A stretch of 64,000 nt of DNA from Maritalea mobilis (GTDB taxonomy: Bacteria > Pseudomonadota > Alphaproteobacteria > Rhodobacterales > Rhodobacteraceae), in NCBI RefSeq assembly GCF_019800885.1, contig NZ_JAHVKE010000001.1, forward strand, positions 806,001 to 870,000, written 5' to 3'. This document shows positions 47,701 through 56,272 of the stretch, piece after piece. The notes beneath the pieces are model-generated. The model was not told the DNA's origin, made no database searches, and saw nothing but the letters and a program-made list of their open reading frames with translations. The stretch's first letter is position 1; each line of letters opens with the position of its first letter. Position numbers and translations under genes: made by a program.

Positions 47701-48115
47701 CGATCTCTTCGCCCCCTTGGCGGAGCACCTCGTCATCGAGGGAAAAGCGGGTGCGATAGCCGTCCCGGTCGAGACCGTGGAGCAGCAGGGAAAGGCGCCG
47801 CTCGTCCACCGCGCGCCCGTTCTCATCGGTCAGCGAGCCCTGCCGCTGACCCGTTCGGCACAGCGTCAGCGGGCCATCATCCGTGTCGAGCGTCGCACCT
47901 ACCATCAGGTCCTTGCGGGCATGGATGAAATCGTAGGGGTGCTGAAGCGGCAGGCCAAACAGCAGATCAAGCCAGGCCGAAAACGCGGTGCTCTTGCCTG
48001 CCTCATTCGCGCCGTAGACGATGGTCACGTCGGTCTCGCCGCCGCCGGGCCCGAAATCCAGCCGGCGATCGGTGAAACGGCCATAGCGGATCAGATCGAG
48101 CTGGCGCAGCCTCAT
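44723..48115 (-). CDS. YhaN-like SbcC/Rad50-type ATPase
   Basis: A 1,130-aa SMC-like ATPase of the YhaN/SbcC kind. The N-terminal ATPase half begins MRLRQLDLIRYGRFTDRRLDF and carries Walker A YGANEAGKST near 34-43. Hundreds of residues rich in Ala, Glu, Arg and Leu form long coiled coils. The C-terminal half has the signature LSTG-like MSTGTRGQLYLALRVAG and the Walker B LPFLTDDILETFDD. Together with the preceding metallophosphoesterase it makes an SbcCD-like nuclease acting on DNA ends or hairpins. The ATG overlaps the YhaO stop by 4 bp. No CxxC zinc hook is evident in the coiled-coil part. Confidence 0.86.
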   Translation of the reverse strand: MRLRQLDLIRYGRFTDRRLDFGPGGGETDVTIVYGANEAGKSTAFSAWLDLLFGLPLQHPYDFIHARKDLMVGATLDTDDGPLTLCRTGQRQGSLTDENGRAVDERRLSLLLHGLDRDGYRTRFSLDDEVLRQGGEEIARAKGDLGQLLHAGTSGLSGFADLLKQAEGEVEAFHKPRGRTTTLAEGRNRLREMDEALSKARLDPRKFDALRQALERAERACRDVTRVRDDAKRHLAVREAADRRRDLARRIDEAETALPRCPDGPTLPHDALTRVSVGVDAAARAEEAKAEAGTDIERAEGLLSEMSPDPEGIAIGHMLAELEAAEFDDGESLVARASLADADLGRRRDERDKTRTEARQLAATLAGAGADPAEVVLPRDLRTGIRQAAQDVRQTARDLDQAQTALEDARGGLGEPEDMPEGAEALADALDALDDLRDDPEEMARDLKDREAEASRRAAGLPPAWRELADAGLPTAAELREAERALKAVDDKIAEAQDRLHEAEEKLAASEAVLDGERSAAAVVTDDEIADTRDARERLWSSHRATLDGHSAEAFEAAMRHDDDARNRHVASAESRVRLARMGAERMVIAAELDRRRAAAKSAHDARKSPAEAASRLAARLGLEATTPPAVFGERLDAMQAALEATLSAERVMGDLRAAQERRAKAEGRVRRAATEINGDPPAGQDAVAAARRLHKELEARRARIASRHESEKLVRGLETQKKAKEKAKTDALAAYRRLVSGLWCAELPVETVLGFSDDLADLSEMHGKARDLDRRVSRLEAARRAFDQRAAKLRDTLGLGEEIAVDDTLRLARGRARTAAEVAGRIEKAHNAQEEAKRMRNRQARAVQKSAEEIGTVFRGQGVDPGDDPLSALQVLLERDRLRAERAALEAERAKVAEGLDAKALAQEEADTDPIRTETLREAVKEAEADREKAIGHRGEARQAFNAALATDGGVDQGQARAALLEELREAARHAVETRIGLLAASGALSRLREDRRGPMIAAAERAFARMTDGEWPRLEAQPAGAGERLVGLKNGHPVAADAMSTGTRGQLYLALRVAGHADFITRYGALPFLTDDILETFDDTRAAAALSLTAEMGRTGQAIMFTHHRHLVDLGREVIPDLHVVALD

Positions 48116-49305
48116 GGCTCGGACCTCCCCATGCCGAGGCGCAACGCCATCGTCTCCACCCCGGCCTCGATCAGATCGTCGAGGCGTTCGTCGGCAAGAA
48201 CGTCGCGGATCTCGACCGGCAGTGCCGCGCGAAGTTCTGCAATCTGCGCCAGCACCTCGTCGCGGAACCCTGGCGTGGCGGCATCGTCACGCATCAATGT
48301 GGCCAGATCCTCGGCGGCATCGGCATCCAGCGGCCGGGTCGTCGGACGCAGTCTGACGCGGTCCACGAAGAGCCGCGAAACGGCCTCTGCCGCTTCGCGT
48401 GCCTGCGCTTCCAGCATCTGGGGATCGCCCAGTTCGACGGGGGTACCGGCCGCCTCCAGCCGGGCTGCGATCATCACGTCGCCACCAGCCACAGCCTCCA
48501 AGGCGGCCCGCAGCCGCGCATCGCGGCCCGCCTGATCCACGACCCCTGAGAAATCGACCGGCACCCGCGCGAAACGCAACAGTTCAAGTGGGATCTCCCG
48601 GGCGCGCACGCCCTGCAGGTCGATCTCTACCAAGGTGGCCGACCCGCCCTCGGTCTCGCGAATGCTACGGCCCTGGGGGATGCCCGGCATGACAACCAGT
48701 GTCCCGTCGGCCTCGTGAACACTGCGTTTGTGGATGTGCCCAAGCGCCCAGTAGTCATAGCCGTGCCCGACCAGATCGGCCAAGGCACAAGGCGCGTAGA
48801 GGTCGTGCCCGGCCGCCCCGTCCAGCGAGGTGTGCATCAGCCCAATGTTCCAGCGCCCCGGCTCGGGCCGTGAATAGCGGGGCAGCAAGCTCTCGGCGAT
48901 ATGTGGCGTGGTGAACCCGATGCCGTGGAACGACGCCTCTCCAAGGCGGAAGGTGGGCGCGTCCGGCGTCAGAACCGTAAGCGCCTCTGACACCGGGCCG
49001 TAACGGTCGAGATCAAGCAGCGCGTCGTGGTTGCCCTGGATCAGGACCGCCGGAATACCGGCGCGGGCCAAGCGCGACAGCTCGGTGGCCAGCGCGGCCC
49101 GGCTTGCGACATCGGCCACGTCCCTATCGAACGTATCTCCGGCGAAAAGCACGGCATCCACGTCTTCGGCCACAGCCGCATCTACAAGACGTGTCAAAAC
49201 CTGTCGCGAGGCCCCGCGCAGGCTGTCGCCCATGGCGCTGTCGCGGGCAGCCTGGGTTCTGAGCGGAGAGTCGAGGTGGAGATCGGCCACATGCAGAAAC
49301 TTCAT
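48112..49305 (-). CDS. YhaO-like metallophosphoesterase, SbcD/Mre11-type nuclease
   Basis: A 397-aa calcineurin-like phosphoesterase. Metal-binding motifs follow the Mre11/SbcD order: HVADLHLDSPL (Asp8, His10), FAGDTFD, IQGNHDALLD, LMHTSLDG and WALGHIHKR. The C-terminal half is a capping or partner-binding region. It is expected to be the nuclease subunit of the YhaN-like ATPase encoded downstream with a 4-bp overlap. I chose ATG 49305; the frame extends to 49398. It is divergent from the WYL regulator, with a 166-bp shared promoter region. Confidence 0.88.
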   Translation of the reverse strand: MKFLHVADLHLDSPLRTQAARDSAMGDSLRGASRQVLTRLVDAAVAEDVDAVLFAGDTFDRDVADVASRAALATELSRLARAGIPAVLIQGNHDALLDLDRYGPVSEALTVLTPDAPTFRLGEASFHGIGFTTPHIAESLLPRYSRPEPGRWNIGLMHTSLDGAAGHDLYAPCALADLVGHGYDYWALGHIHKRSVHEADGTLVVMPGIPQGRSIRETEGGSATLVEIDLQGVRAREIPLELLRFARVPVDFSGVVDQAGRDARLRAALEAVAGGDVMIAARLEAAGTPVELGDPQMLEAQAREAAEAVSRLFVDRVRLRPTTRPLDADAAEDLATLMRDDAATPGFRDEVLAQIAELRAALPVEIRDVLADERLDDLIEAGVETMALRLGMGRSEP

Positions 49306-49410
49306 GCCGTTGGGCCTTTGGTCCGAGACACCGACAGGCCACCAAGCCCGTACCGCATGCGTGTCATATACAAAATCACCTACAAAACCTCCCGGCATCG
49401 CGCCGATTCG

Positions 49411-49444
49411 TTGACAGCTTCAATCAAACACACAAGGATGTCAA
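49411..49444. promoter_or_regulatory. Face-to-face TTGACA elements between yhaO and WYL genes
   Basis: TTGACA at 49411-49416 (plus) and its complement TGTCAA at 49439-49444 form an inverted pair 22 bp apart. On the plus strand, a 17-bp spacer separates TTGACA from AAGGAT (49434-49439), a weak -10 sequence, 32 bp before the WYL start. The pair could be overlapping divergent -35 boxes or an operator for the WYL protein. Confidence 0.4.
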
Positions 49445-49471
49445 AATCCGTCACCCACGTTGGGGATCCGC

Positions 49472-50467
49472 ATGTCCTTCACGAAAGCCGCTGACCTGCT
49501 TCGCCTCGCCGATATGGCCACTGCGCGTTTCGAGGGGGTATCCTTGCAAGAGATCGCCGAGGAGTTCGGTTGCGACCATCGCACGGCCCAGCGCATGACA
49601 CGGGCGTTCGAAGCCACCTTTCCGCAAGCCGAGGTGATGGACGATGCCGATCGTCGTAGGCGGTGGCGCCTACCGCGATGCGATCCGCGCTGGCTGCAAG
49701 CGCAGGGCATCCGCGACAGCGAGCTGGCTGCCTTGGACATGGCCGTGAAGCGGGCCGAGCGTGACGGGGCGCCCGATGATGCAAAGCGGTTGCGGGGGCT
49801 TCGCGACCGATTGCTTGCCGCGATGCCGTCATCGCAGGCACGCCGAACAGAGGCGGACGCCGAGGCGCTGCTGGAGGCGCAAGGGTTCGCCTCTCGTCCG
49901 GGGCCGCGTGTGGAAACAAACGCGCGGCTTCTCGGTGTGCTGACCGAGGCGCTGCGCGCACCTTTCACAGTCAAGGTCAGCTATACCTCGGCCGATGGCC
50001 GCACGTCCGAACGTTTGCTCGAACCCTACGGGCTTTTGCTGGGCATCCGTCGCTATCTCGTGGCCCGGCCCGTCGGGGGCGACGACAAGATGCGGCGTTT
50101 TCGGCTCGACCGCATCGGCGAAGCGCAGATCACCGGCAACAGCTTTGCCCGCGACCCAACATTTGACCTTACCCGGTTCTCGGCGCAGGCCTTTGGGTCG
50201 TTCCATTCCCCCGCCGAGTATGGCCCTGTCGTATGGCGCTTTTCACCAAAGGCCGCGCCTGTCGCCCGCGCGTTCGTCTTTCACCCGTCACAGGAGATGG
50301 CCGACGAACCCGACGGGTCGCTGATCGTACGGTTCGATGCTTCGGGATATCTGGAGATGGCCTGGCACCTTTACCAGTGGGGCGATGATGTCGAGGTGCT
50401 TGCCCCAAAGGCGCTGCGCGACATGGTGGCCGCCCATCGCCGCGCCGATTTTCCGGCTCTGCCCTGA
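49472..50467 (+). CDS. WYL-domain transcriptional regulator
   Basis: A 331-aa regulator. The N-terminal winged HTH (VSLQEIAEEFGCDHRTAQRM) is followed by a linker and a WYL-type domain (LEPYGLLLGIRRYLVARPVG near residue 183, then MRRFRLDRIGEAQ), and a C-terminal WCX-like tail. WYL proteins such as BrxR and CapW repress defence operons and respond to nucleic-acid ligands. It is the first gene of the rightward defence locus and is divergent from yhaO, so it could control both. ATG 49472 follows GGGGATCCGC; a TTG at 49460 is the longer alternative. Confidence 0.86.
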   Translation: MSFTKAADLLRLADMATARFEGVSLQEIAEEFGCDHRTAQRMTRAFEATFPQAEVMDDADRRRRWRLPRCDPRWLQAQGIRDSELAALDMAVKRAERDGAPDDAKRLRGLRDRLLAAMPSSQARRTEADAEALLEAQGFASRPGPRVETNARLLGVLTEALRAPFTVKVSYTSADGRTSERLLEPYGLLLGIRRYLVARPVGGDDKMRRFRLDRIGEAQITGNSFARDPTFDLTRFSAQAFGSFHSPAEYGPVVWRFSPKAAPVARAFVFHPSQEMADEPDGSLIVRFDASGYLEMAWHLYQWGDDVEVLAPKALRDMVAAHRRADFPALP

Positions 50468-50540
50468 CCCTGTCAGTTTTTGCCACCCCGCGGCTTTACG
50501 GTGGTTAAGACGATTTTGTAACGATTCGAGAAGGTTCTCC

Positions 50541-53132
50541 ATGCGCATTGATCCCCTGATGACCCGCTCTCCGGTAACTGGGGCGCAGCGCCATATTACC
50601 GAAGATTTGCTGGCAGAGGTTTATCTGGCACCGCGCAGGCAAGCCTTTTCCCTCACCGATCACCTCGGCTCGGGTGCTCCCTGGTCCGAAAGTCTGAATG
50701 CAGCCCCGGAGGAGACCGCGCGGGCGGTCGAAGCGGGTCTGCTGACCCTTGCGCATGCCACGCCGCGTCTCGACCCCGCCGATGTGGTGCCCGAAAACCT
50801 GCCTGAGGGACGGGCCCGGACCCATCTGACTGCGCTTCGCGATTTGTGGCGCGACCTGGACATGCTGCCTGGCCCGTTGAACACTTGGCGGCACGTCTTG
50901 CAAAGCAGGGCCGGCGACGCGCTGGAACCACTGCCCCCGATCGGCGATGACTGCCCGTTTGCCTCGCCGGCGGAAGCAGCGTTGGCGCAAGCCCTGCGCG
51001 CCCATCATGGCCAGGCAGAGGCTTCCGCAGCAGCAACAAAAGCGACCGAGGGCAGCGCCTTACGGCACCTTCAGGATCATCTCGGTCGACGGTCGGACAA
51101 GAGCGCGCCGGATGCCTCCATCGCCTGCTATGGGTTGCGTGACCCGCGCGAGGAAGCCGAGTTCGCTGCCGCTTTGGCACAGGCCATGCTTGATGAGGGC
51201 CGCACGGACAACCCGGCTCAGATCGGCCTTCTGGTGCCTGATGACCCAGGATATACGCGGGCATTGCGAGACGCCTTCGACAGGGTTGGGTTGCCGCTCT
51301 CCGGCCTGCCGGACCAAGATGTGCGTCGCGACGCGCCCGGCGAGCTTCTCTCGCTGCTGCTGGTGCTTCTGCAAGGTCCGGCGCCGCGTACGGCGCTGGC
51401 GTCGCTCTATATCACGCCGGGGATGCCCTGGCCGCCCGAGATCGGTCGGAGGATGGCGCGTGAGGTGATTGACCGGGGCTGGTCGCGCACGGCGTCTGGT
51501 CTGGAGGGTCCAGCCAAGGACCTCCTGGACGCACTTCGCCCCTGTGACACGCCGGAGCAGCTGTTGGCACGGCTCGGAGCCATCGCACGGGCCGCACCTG
51601 AAGCAGATCTGCACCCTCGTATAGCAGCGCTGAAAGCCATCACGAGTAAGAGTATCGACTGGCCCTTGCTGCGCCGCCTCGCCGCGCCGGGGTTGCTCTT
51701 CGCCGAGGGGCACGACCGTTTCGTCGAAGGGGTCTCGCTCTTCACGGAGACCGCCCTGCCCTGGCGGCCAGCCCGCCAGTTGATCGTTCTGGGCATGGCC
51801 GGACAGCACTGGCCCCGCCTGCCTGGATCGACCCCTTTCTTCACCGAGGGCGAGATCACCCAGATTCGCGACAGCGGCCTGTTGCTGGAAGGACGCCAGC
51901 AGAAGCTGGCACGCGGGCTTGAGCTGTTCCGCCGACAGCTTGGCGCGGCGACCGAGGGGCTGACCCTGCTGGTGCCCGCGATGGACCTGCACGGGGACCG
52001 GCTGACACCCTCGACCGGGCTGGCCCTGATCGCCAACATGATGGGGGCCGAAGAGCCGACCAACCTTGTGCACGACCTGCGCGCCATGCCGCCCGAGGAC
52101 TGGCCCGTGCCCGCCACCCATCCGGATCCTGTGCCGCGTGGCGGCGCGCCGGCCCTACCCGAGACCGGCCTCCTCCACATTCAGCGCGGCCTCGCCACGC
52201 CGGACAAACCTGGCTTAGACCTCCTGCGCCTGCGCGAGACCGAGGACGGCCCCTTACCGCATTCACCATCGCGGCTGGAAACCCTGCTCGTCAGCCCGCT
52301 GGGTTGGCTTCTGGACGAGTTGGGCGCGAAAGACCGCGTCTGGGCGCCCGAAACGCTCGACGTCATGACCCTCGGCACCTTGATGCATCAGGTGCTGGAA
52401 GAGGTCTTTACCGAAGGTGCTCTGACACCGGACGCGGCTGCGCTTGCCGATACCGTACCCGACGCCCTTGACCGGGCCATCCGCCGCCATGCCGCCTGGC
52501 TGACTGACGCCGTCTGGGCCACCGAACGCGCCAGCCTGCTGCGTGAGGCAAAGGATATCTGCACCGCATGGGCCGGGTTCCTGCGCGACACCGGCGCCTT
52601 GGTCCTGCACAACGAGATCGCACTGAAGGGCGATCATGGTGGGCTGCTTCTGCATGGCAAGGCCGACTGCCTGCTACAGCTGCCGGACGGGCGCATCCTT
52701 GTGGTCGACCACAAGCGCTCCAGCGCGGGCGGGCGGCGTGACCGCATGGCAAAGGGTTGGGACCTGCAGGTCGCGCTTTATCGGGCCATGCTGGAACGCC
52801 CATCGGAGGAGACTGCATTGACCCGGCTGGTGTCCGAGGGCGCGCAGGTCGTCACCGCCTACCACATGCTGCGCGACGGCACTGTCCTGTCAGACGCCCA
52901 TGGTGGCGATGTGCCGAGGGTCGAGACGGCAGGCGAGGATGCCGCCGTGAAGGCCATGGAGCACTTGGCGATGGTTCTGGCCGAAGTCGGCGCAGGCACA
53001 ATCCGCCTGAACCGCGAAGGGGATGCCAAGACCTTCGACAAGGAACGCGGCATCAAGGCCTACGCCTTGGAAAACCCACTTGTGGCGGCTTTCAGCCTGC
53101 CGGAGGCGCAAGCACAGGAGGACGCACAATGA
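50541..53132 (+). CDS. AddB-like PD-(D/E)XK nuclease protein
   Basis: An 863-aa protein with AddB/RecC-like layout. No Walker A loop is seen near the N-terminus, so the helicase part is probably inactive. The middle carries AddB-type segments (PAQIGLLVPDDPGYTRALRD; LIVLGMAGQHWPRLPGS). The C-terminal RecB-family nuclease is intact: GKADCLLQLPDG followed by RILVVDHKRS near residues 704-725 (GxxD then DHK). A GAAGG site precedes ATG 50541. Its stop overlaps the next gene's ATG by 4 bp. With the AddA-like neighbour it should form a two-subunit helicase-nuclease distinct from any housekeeping AddAB. Confidence 0.82.
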   Translation: MRIDPLMTRSPVTGAQRHITEDLLAEVYLAPRRQAFSLTDHLGSGAPWSESLNAAPEETARAVEAGLLTLAHATPRLDPADVVPENLPEGRARTHLTALRDLWRDLDMLPGPLNTWRHVLQSRAGDALEPLPPIGDDCPFASPAEAALAQALRAHHGQAEASAAATKATEGSALRHLQDHLGRRSDKSAPDASIACYGLRDPREEAEFAAALAQAMLDEGRTDNPAQIGLLVPDDPGYTRALRDAFDRVGLPLSGLPDQDVRRDAPGELLSLLLVLLQGPAPRTALASLYITPGMPWPPEIGRRMAREVIDRGWSRTASGLEGPAKDLLDALRPCDTPEQLLARLGAIARAAPEADLHPRIAALKAITSKSIDWPLLRRLAAPGLLFAEGHDRFVEGVSLFTETALPWRPARQLIVLGMAGQHWPRLPGSTPFFTEGEITQIRDSGLLLEGRQQKLARGLELFRRQLGAATEGLTLLVPAMDLHGDRLTPSTGLALIANMMGAEEPTNLVHDLRAMPPEDWPVPATHPDPVPRGGAPALPETGLLHIQRGLATPDKPGLDLLRLRETEDGPLPHSPSRLETLLVSPLGWLLDELGAKDRVWAPETLDVMTLGTLMHQVLEEVFTEGALTPDAAALADTVPDALDRAIRRHAAWLTDAVWATERASLLREAKDICTAWAGFLRDTGALVLHNEIALKGDHGGLLLHGKADCLLQLPDGRILVVDHKRSSAGGRRDRMAKGWDLQVALYRAMLERPSEETALTRLVSEGAQVVTAYHMLRDGTVLSDAHGGDVPRVETAGEDAAVKAMEHLAMVLAEVGAGTIRLNREGDAKTFDKERGIKAYALENPLVAAFSLPEAQAQEDAQ

Positions 53133-56100
53133 CCGATCTGTCCCTCGTGCCCGCCGGCGCCGGTGCGGGCAAGACCTACCACATCCAGAAAACCCTTGGG
53201 GAATGGGTCGAGGCTGGCGACGTGGCCCCGGGCCGCATCCTCGCCGTGACCTTTACAGAGGCGGCGGCAGCCGAGATGCGTGACCGCGTGCGCGGCGAGC
53301 TGATGGCGCGCGGGCGCCTCGGCGATGCATTGGAGATCGACCGCGCCTACATGGGCACGATTCACGCACTGGGGCAGCGCCTGCTGACGGAACATGCCTT
53401 CGCTGCCGGGCACTCGCCCGACAGCCGCCTGTTGACCGAGCCGGAACGTGACCTGCTGATCCGGCTCGAGATGACGCGCTGCGATGCTTTGCATCCCTTG
53501 ATGGAGGACCTCGGCCGGTTCGGCTACGCATGGAATTTCACAACCCAGTCCAGCGCCGAGGATGAATTCCGCGCGGACCTGCTGCGGACGGTGGACCTGA
53601 TCCGAGGTCTCGGCGCGCGCGGGCATTTGCCGGACATCCTGACACCTGCACAACAGGCGCTGATTGAGGGGTATGGCGAGGTCGAGCCGGATGGCGGCGC
53701 CCTGACGGCAGCCCTGCAACATGCAGTGCATGACCTTCTGGCGGCTTTTCCCGACAACCTTGCCCCACTGTTTGAGAACAACGCCTCGGCGGTCAGGGAT
53801 TTCTCCACCAACCATCGCGATCTGCAGCGCGCTGCACGCGACGGGGTGTTGGAGCGTGATTGGAAGCTCTGGCAAAAATTGCGCGTTCTGCGGCAGTCCA
53901 AGCGCGGTGCACCCACACCCGAAGGCTACGATGCCCTCGCCGCGGCCGTCATGGAGGCGGCAAATGCCCTGCCCCGCCATCCCGGTCCGCTCGCCGATGC
54001 GCAGGCCCATCTGACCGCGCTCGTCACCGGCGCGCAGCAGGTGCTGTCCGCATATGATGAGGCCAAGCGCAAGGCCGGGCTTATCGATTATGCCGACATG
54101 ATCGCCGAGGCCGAGAGCCTTCTTCGCACCCGCCCCGAAATCCTTCGGTCCGTATTGGGCGAGATCGATTGCGTCGTGATCGACGAGTTCCAGGACACAA
54201 ACCCCGTGCAATTCGCCCTGCTCTGGCGGTTGGCGCGCGGCGCGAAAAGGGCGCTGATCGTTGGAGATACCAAGCAATCCATCATGGGCTTTCAGGGCGC
54301 CGACCCGCGTCTGACGGAGGCGCTGCAATCTGCGCATCCCGAAACCGTCACCCCTCTCTATCGCAACTGGCGGTCCGACCCTCGGATCATGCAGATGGTC
54401 AACGCGCTCGGTCCCACGTTCTTCGATGCCTACAATCCGCTGACTCCACAACGCGAGGTCACCGGTGAAACCGCGCTCGAAGTGCTGCACCTGCCCAAGG
54501 GGCGCAAGGACACCACGGCCGAGTGTATCGCGAACCGCGTGGCCGACATCCTTGAGGCGGGGACGCCTGTCTACGACAAGGCGCTGAGGCAGATGCGCCC
54601 AGCCCGGCCCGCCGACATAGCCGTGCTGACCTATACCCACAAAAAGGCCAGCGCCGCAGCTGCCGCGCTGGAGGCGCACGGTCTGCCGGTGCGCATCCAG
54701 CAGGACGGCTGGCTGACCTCGCCCGTGATGCGCGCCGCCCGTGCCGCCCTGGCCTTTGCCGCTGACCCCGCAGACACCCACGCGGCACTGACATGGCTCA
54801 CGCTTGGCCCACCGCGCATGTCCTTGGAGGACGCCTTGCGCAATGCCGTCGATGGCGTGCTGGAAACCCATGTCTCGCTGGGGCCTCTCCGGGCCGTCAA
54901 CGACGGCATCGCAGCGCACCCGGTGGCCGAAACACTCGCCTCGGTGTTGCGCGCGGCGGGTCTACCCGACTGGGCCGCCGGGCTGACGCAGCCCGCGCAG
55001 GCGCTGGCCGATCTCGCACGCCTCGAGGCAGAGGCGCAGGAGTTCGATAGCATGGCGCAGGACCTGCGTGCCGCCGCCGGCTTTCATGGGGCCGGGGTGC
55101 AGGTTTTTCTCGGATGGATCGCGGGTCAGACGGCCAAGGATTGGGACCGTCATCCAGACCCTGACGGCTGGTCGTCCTCGGGCATCGAAATCTGCACCTG
55201 GCACGCCGCCAAGGGCCGTGAATGGCCGATCACCGTGGTCGCTGGACTTGACCAGAAGATCGCTGAACGCCCGGGCACCATGCGGGCCGAGTTCGACGGC
55301 TTCGACGATCTGGACAATGTGCTGGATCACGCCGGGCTGGGCTACCTGCCCGATTTCGCCGCCCCCGAGAATCAGGAAACCTTCACCGAGGCCCGGCGCC
55401 CCGAGGACGAACGCGACGCGGCGCGCAAGCTCTACGTCGCGCTGACGCGGGCGCGCGACCGACTGATCCTCGTGTTGCCGCTCGAAAAGACCAAACCTCG
55501 TGAACACGCCGAACGCATGGTCGACCTGCTGCGCGACCGGGCCGGGTTCGAGACCGACATGGAAACGCTGACCGTCGCAGGTCAGACCTTTGCCGCAAAG
55601 GTCGATGAGGGATTGGCGGATGAACCGAATAGCCCTGAACGCGCGGCAGCCGCAACCTACCCGCGCTTCGGACTCCCGCGCGCCCTGCCGGACAACACAC
55701 GCACATTCTGGCGACGCAGCCCTTCAAGCCTCGACGCGCAGGAGCCGACATTCGTCGCCCCGCTGGAGACTGTTCAGCTGGCAGAGGGCGTTGCCGAAAC
55801 CAGCACCGGCAACGCGGCTGAACGCGGTACCGCCTGGCACCTCGCCTTCCGCGTCACGGCAGAGCGTCCAGATCTCGCGGAGGACCTCAAGGCCGCCACC
55901 GGCTTGCCTGACAACACGATCACCCAGATCGCTGCGCAGGCGCAGGCCTTGACCCGCTGGCTGGCAGATCGGGGATTTGACAGGCTGCACTTCGAACTGC
56001 CCTTGCAGGAAACTGCCGACGACGGATCGGAAACCAACGCCATTCTCGACTGCCTCGCCGAGGGACCGCATGGCCTGATGATCATCGACCACAAATCCGG

Positions 56101-56272
56101 CCCCTGCCCCGATCCCACTGCGCGTTTTGCCACCTATCTACCGCAACTGGCCGCCTATGCCGCGATGGCCCGAAGGCATTGGCCGGGCAAACCGTTGCAA
56201 GCTGTGGCCATTCACTGGATGAGCGAAGGCACACTGAGTGTTGCCGACGCCTCGGTCACGGAGCCCGCCTGA
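53129..56272 (+). CDS. AddA-like UvrD helicase-nuclease
   Basis: A 1,047-aa superfamily 1 helicase with a nuclease tail. Motifs in order: Walker A AGAGAGKTYHI (8-18), FTEAAAAEMRDRV (Ia), VIDEFQDTNPVQ (II), VGDTKQSIMGFQGADP (III), YRNWRSDPRIM (IV), WHAAKGREWPITVV (V) and KLYVALTRARDRLIL (VI). The C-terminal RecB-type nuclease has NAILDCLAEGPHGLMIIDHKS. Both this and the AddB-like partner keep nuclease residues, as in AddAB. It overlaps the upstream gene by 4 bp and the DUF6361 gene by 1 bp (TGATG). Confidence 0.86.
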   Translation: MTDLSLVPAGAGAGKTYHIQKTLGEWVEAGDVAPGRILAVTFTEAAAAEMRDRVRGELMARGRLGDALEIDRAYMGTIHALGQRLLTEHAFAAGHSPDSRLLTEPERDLLIRLEMTRCDALHPLMEDLGRFGYAWNFTTQSSAEDEFRADLLRTVDLIRGLGARGHLPDILTPAQQALIEGYGEVEPDGGALTAALQHAVHDLLAAFPDNLAPLFENNASAVRDFSTNHRDLQRAARDGVLERDWKLWQKLRVLRQSKRGAPTPEGYDALAAAVMEAANALPRHPGPLADAQAHLTALVTGAQQVLSAYDEAKRKAGLIDYADMIAEAESLLRTRPEILRSVLGEIDCVVIDEFQDTNPVQFALLWRLARGAKRALIVGDTKQSIMGFQGADPRLTEALQSAHPETVTPLYRNWRSDPRIMQMVNALGPTFFDAYNPLTPQREVTGETALEVLHLPKGRKDTTAECIANRVADILEAGTPVYDKALRQMRPARPADIAVLTYTHKKASAAAAALEAHGLPVRIQQDGWLTSPVMRAARAALAFAADPADTHAALTWLTLGPPRMSLEDALRNAVDGVLETHVSLGPLRAVNDGIAAHPVAETLASVLRAAGLPDWAAGLTQPAQALADLARLEAEAQEFDSMAQDLRAAAGFHGAGVQVFLGWIAGQTAKDWDRHPDPDGWSSSGIEICTWHAAKGREWPITVVAGLDQKIAERPGTMRAEFDGFDDLDNVLDHAGLGYLPDFAAPENQETFTEARRPEDERDAARKLYVALTRARDRLILVLPLEKTKPREHAERMVDLLRDRAGFETDMETLTVAGQTFAAKVDEGLADEPNSPERAAAATYPRFGLPRALPDNTRTFWRRSPSSLDAQEPTFVAPLETVQLAEGVAETSTGNAAERGTAWHLAFRVTAERPDLAEDLKAATGLPDNTITQIAAQAQALTRWLADRGFDRLHFELPLQETADDGSETNAILDCLAEGPHGLMIIDHKSGPCPDPTARFATYLPQLAAYAAMARRHWPGKPLQAVAIHWMSEGTLSVADASVTEPA

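Noticed and set aside
53060-54919. 619-aa minus-strand frame
   Set aside because: Lies wholly inside the AddA-like helicase, whose motifs are complete; composition is that of an antisense shadow.
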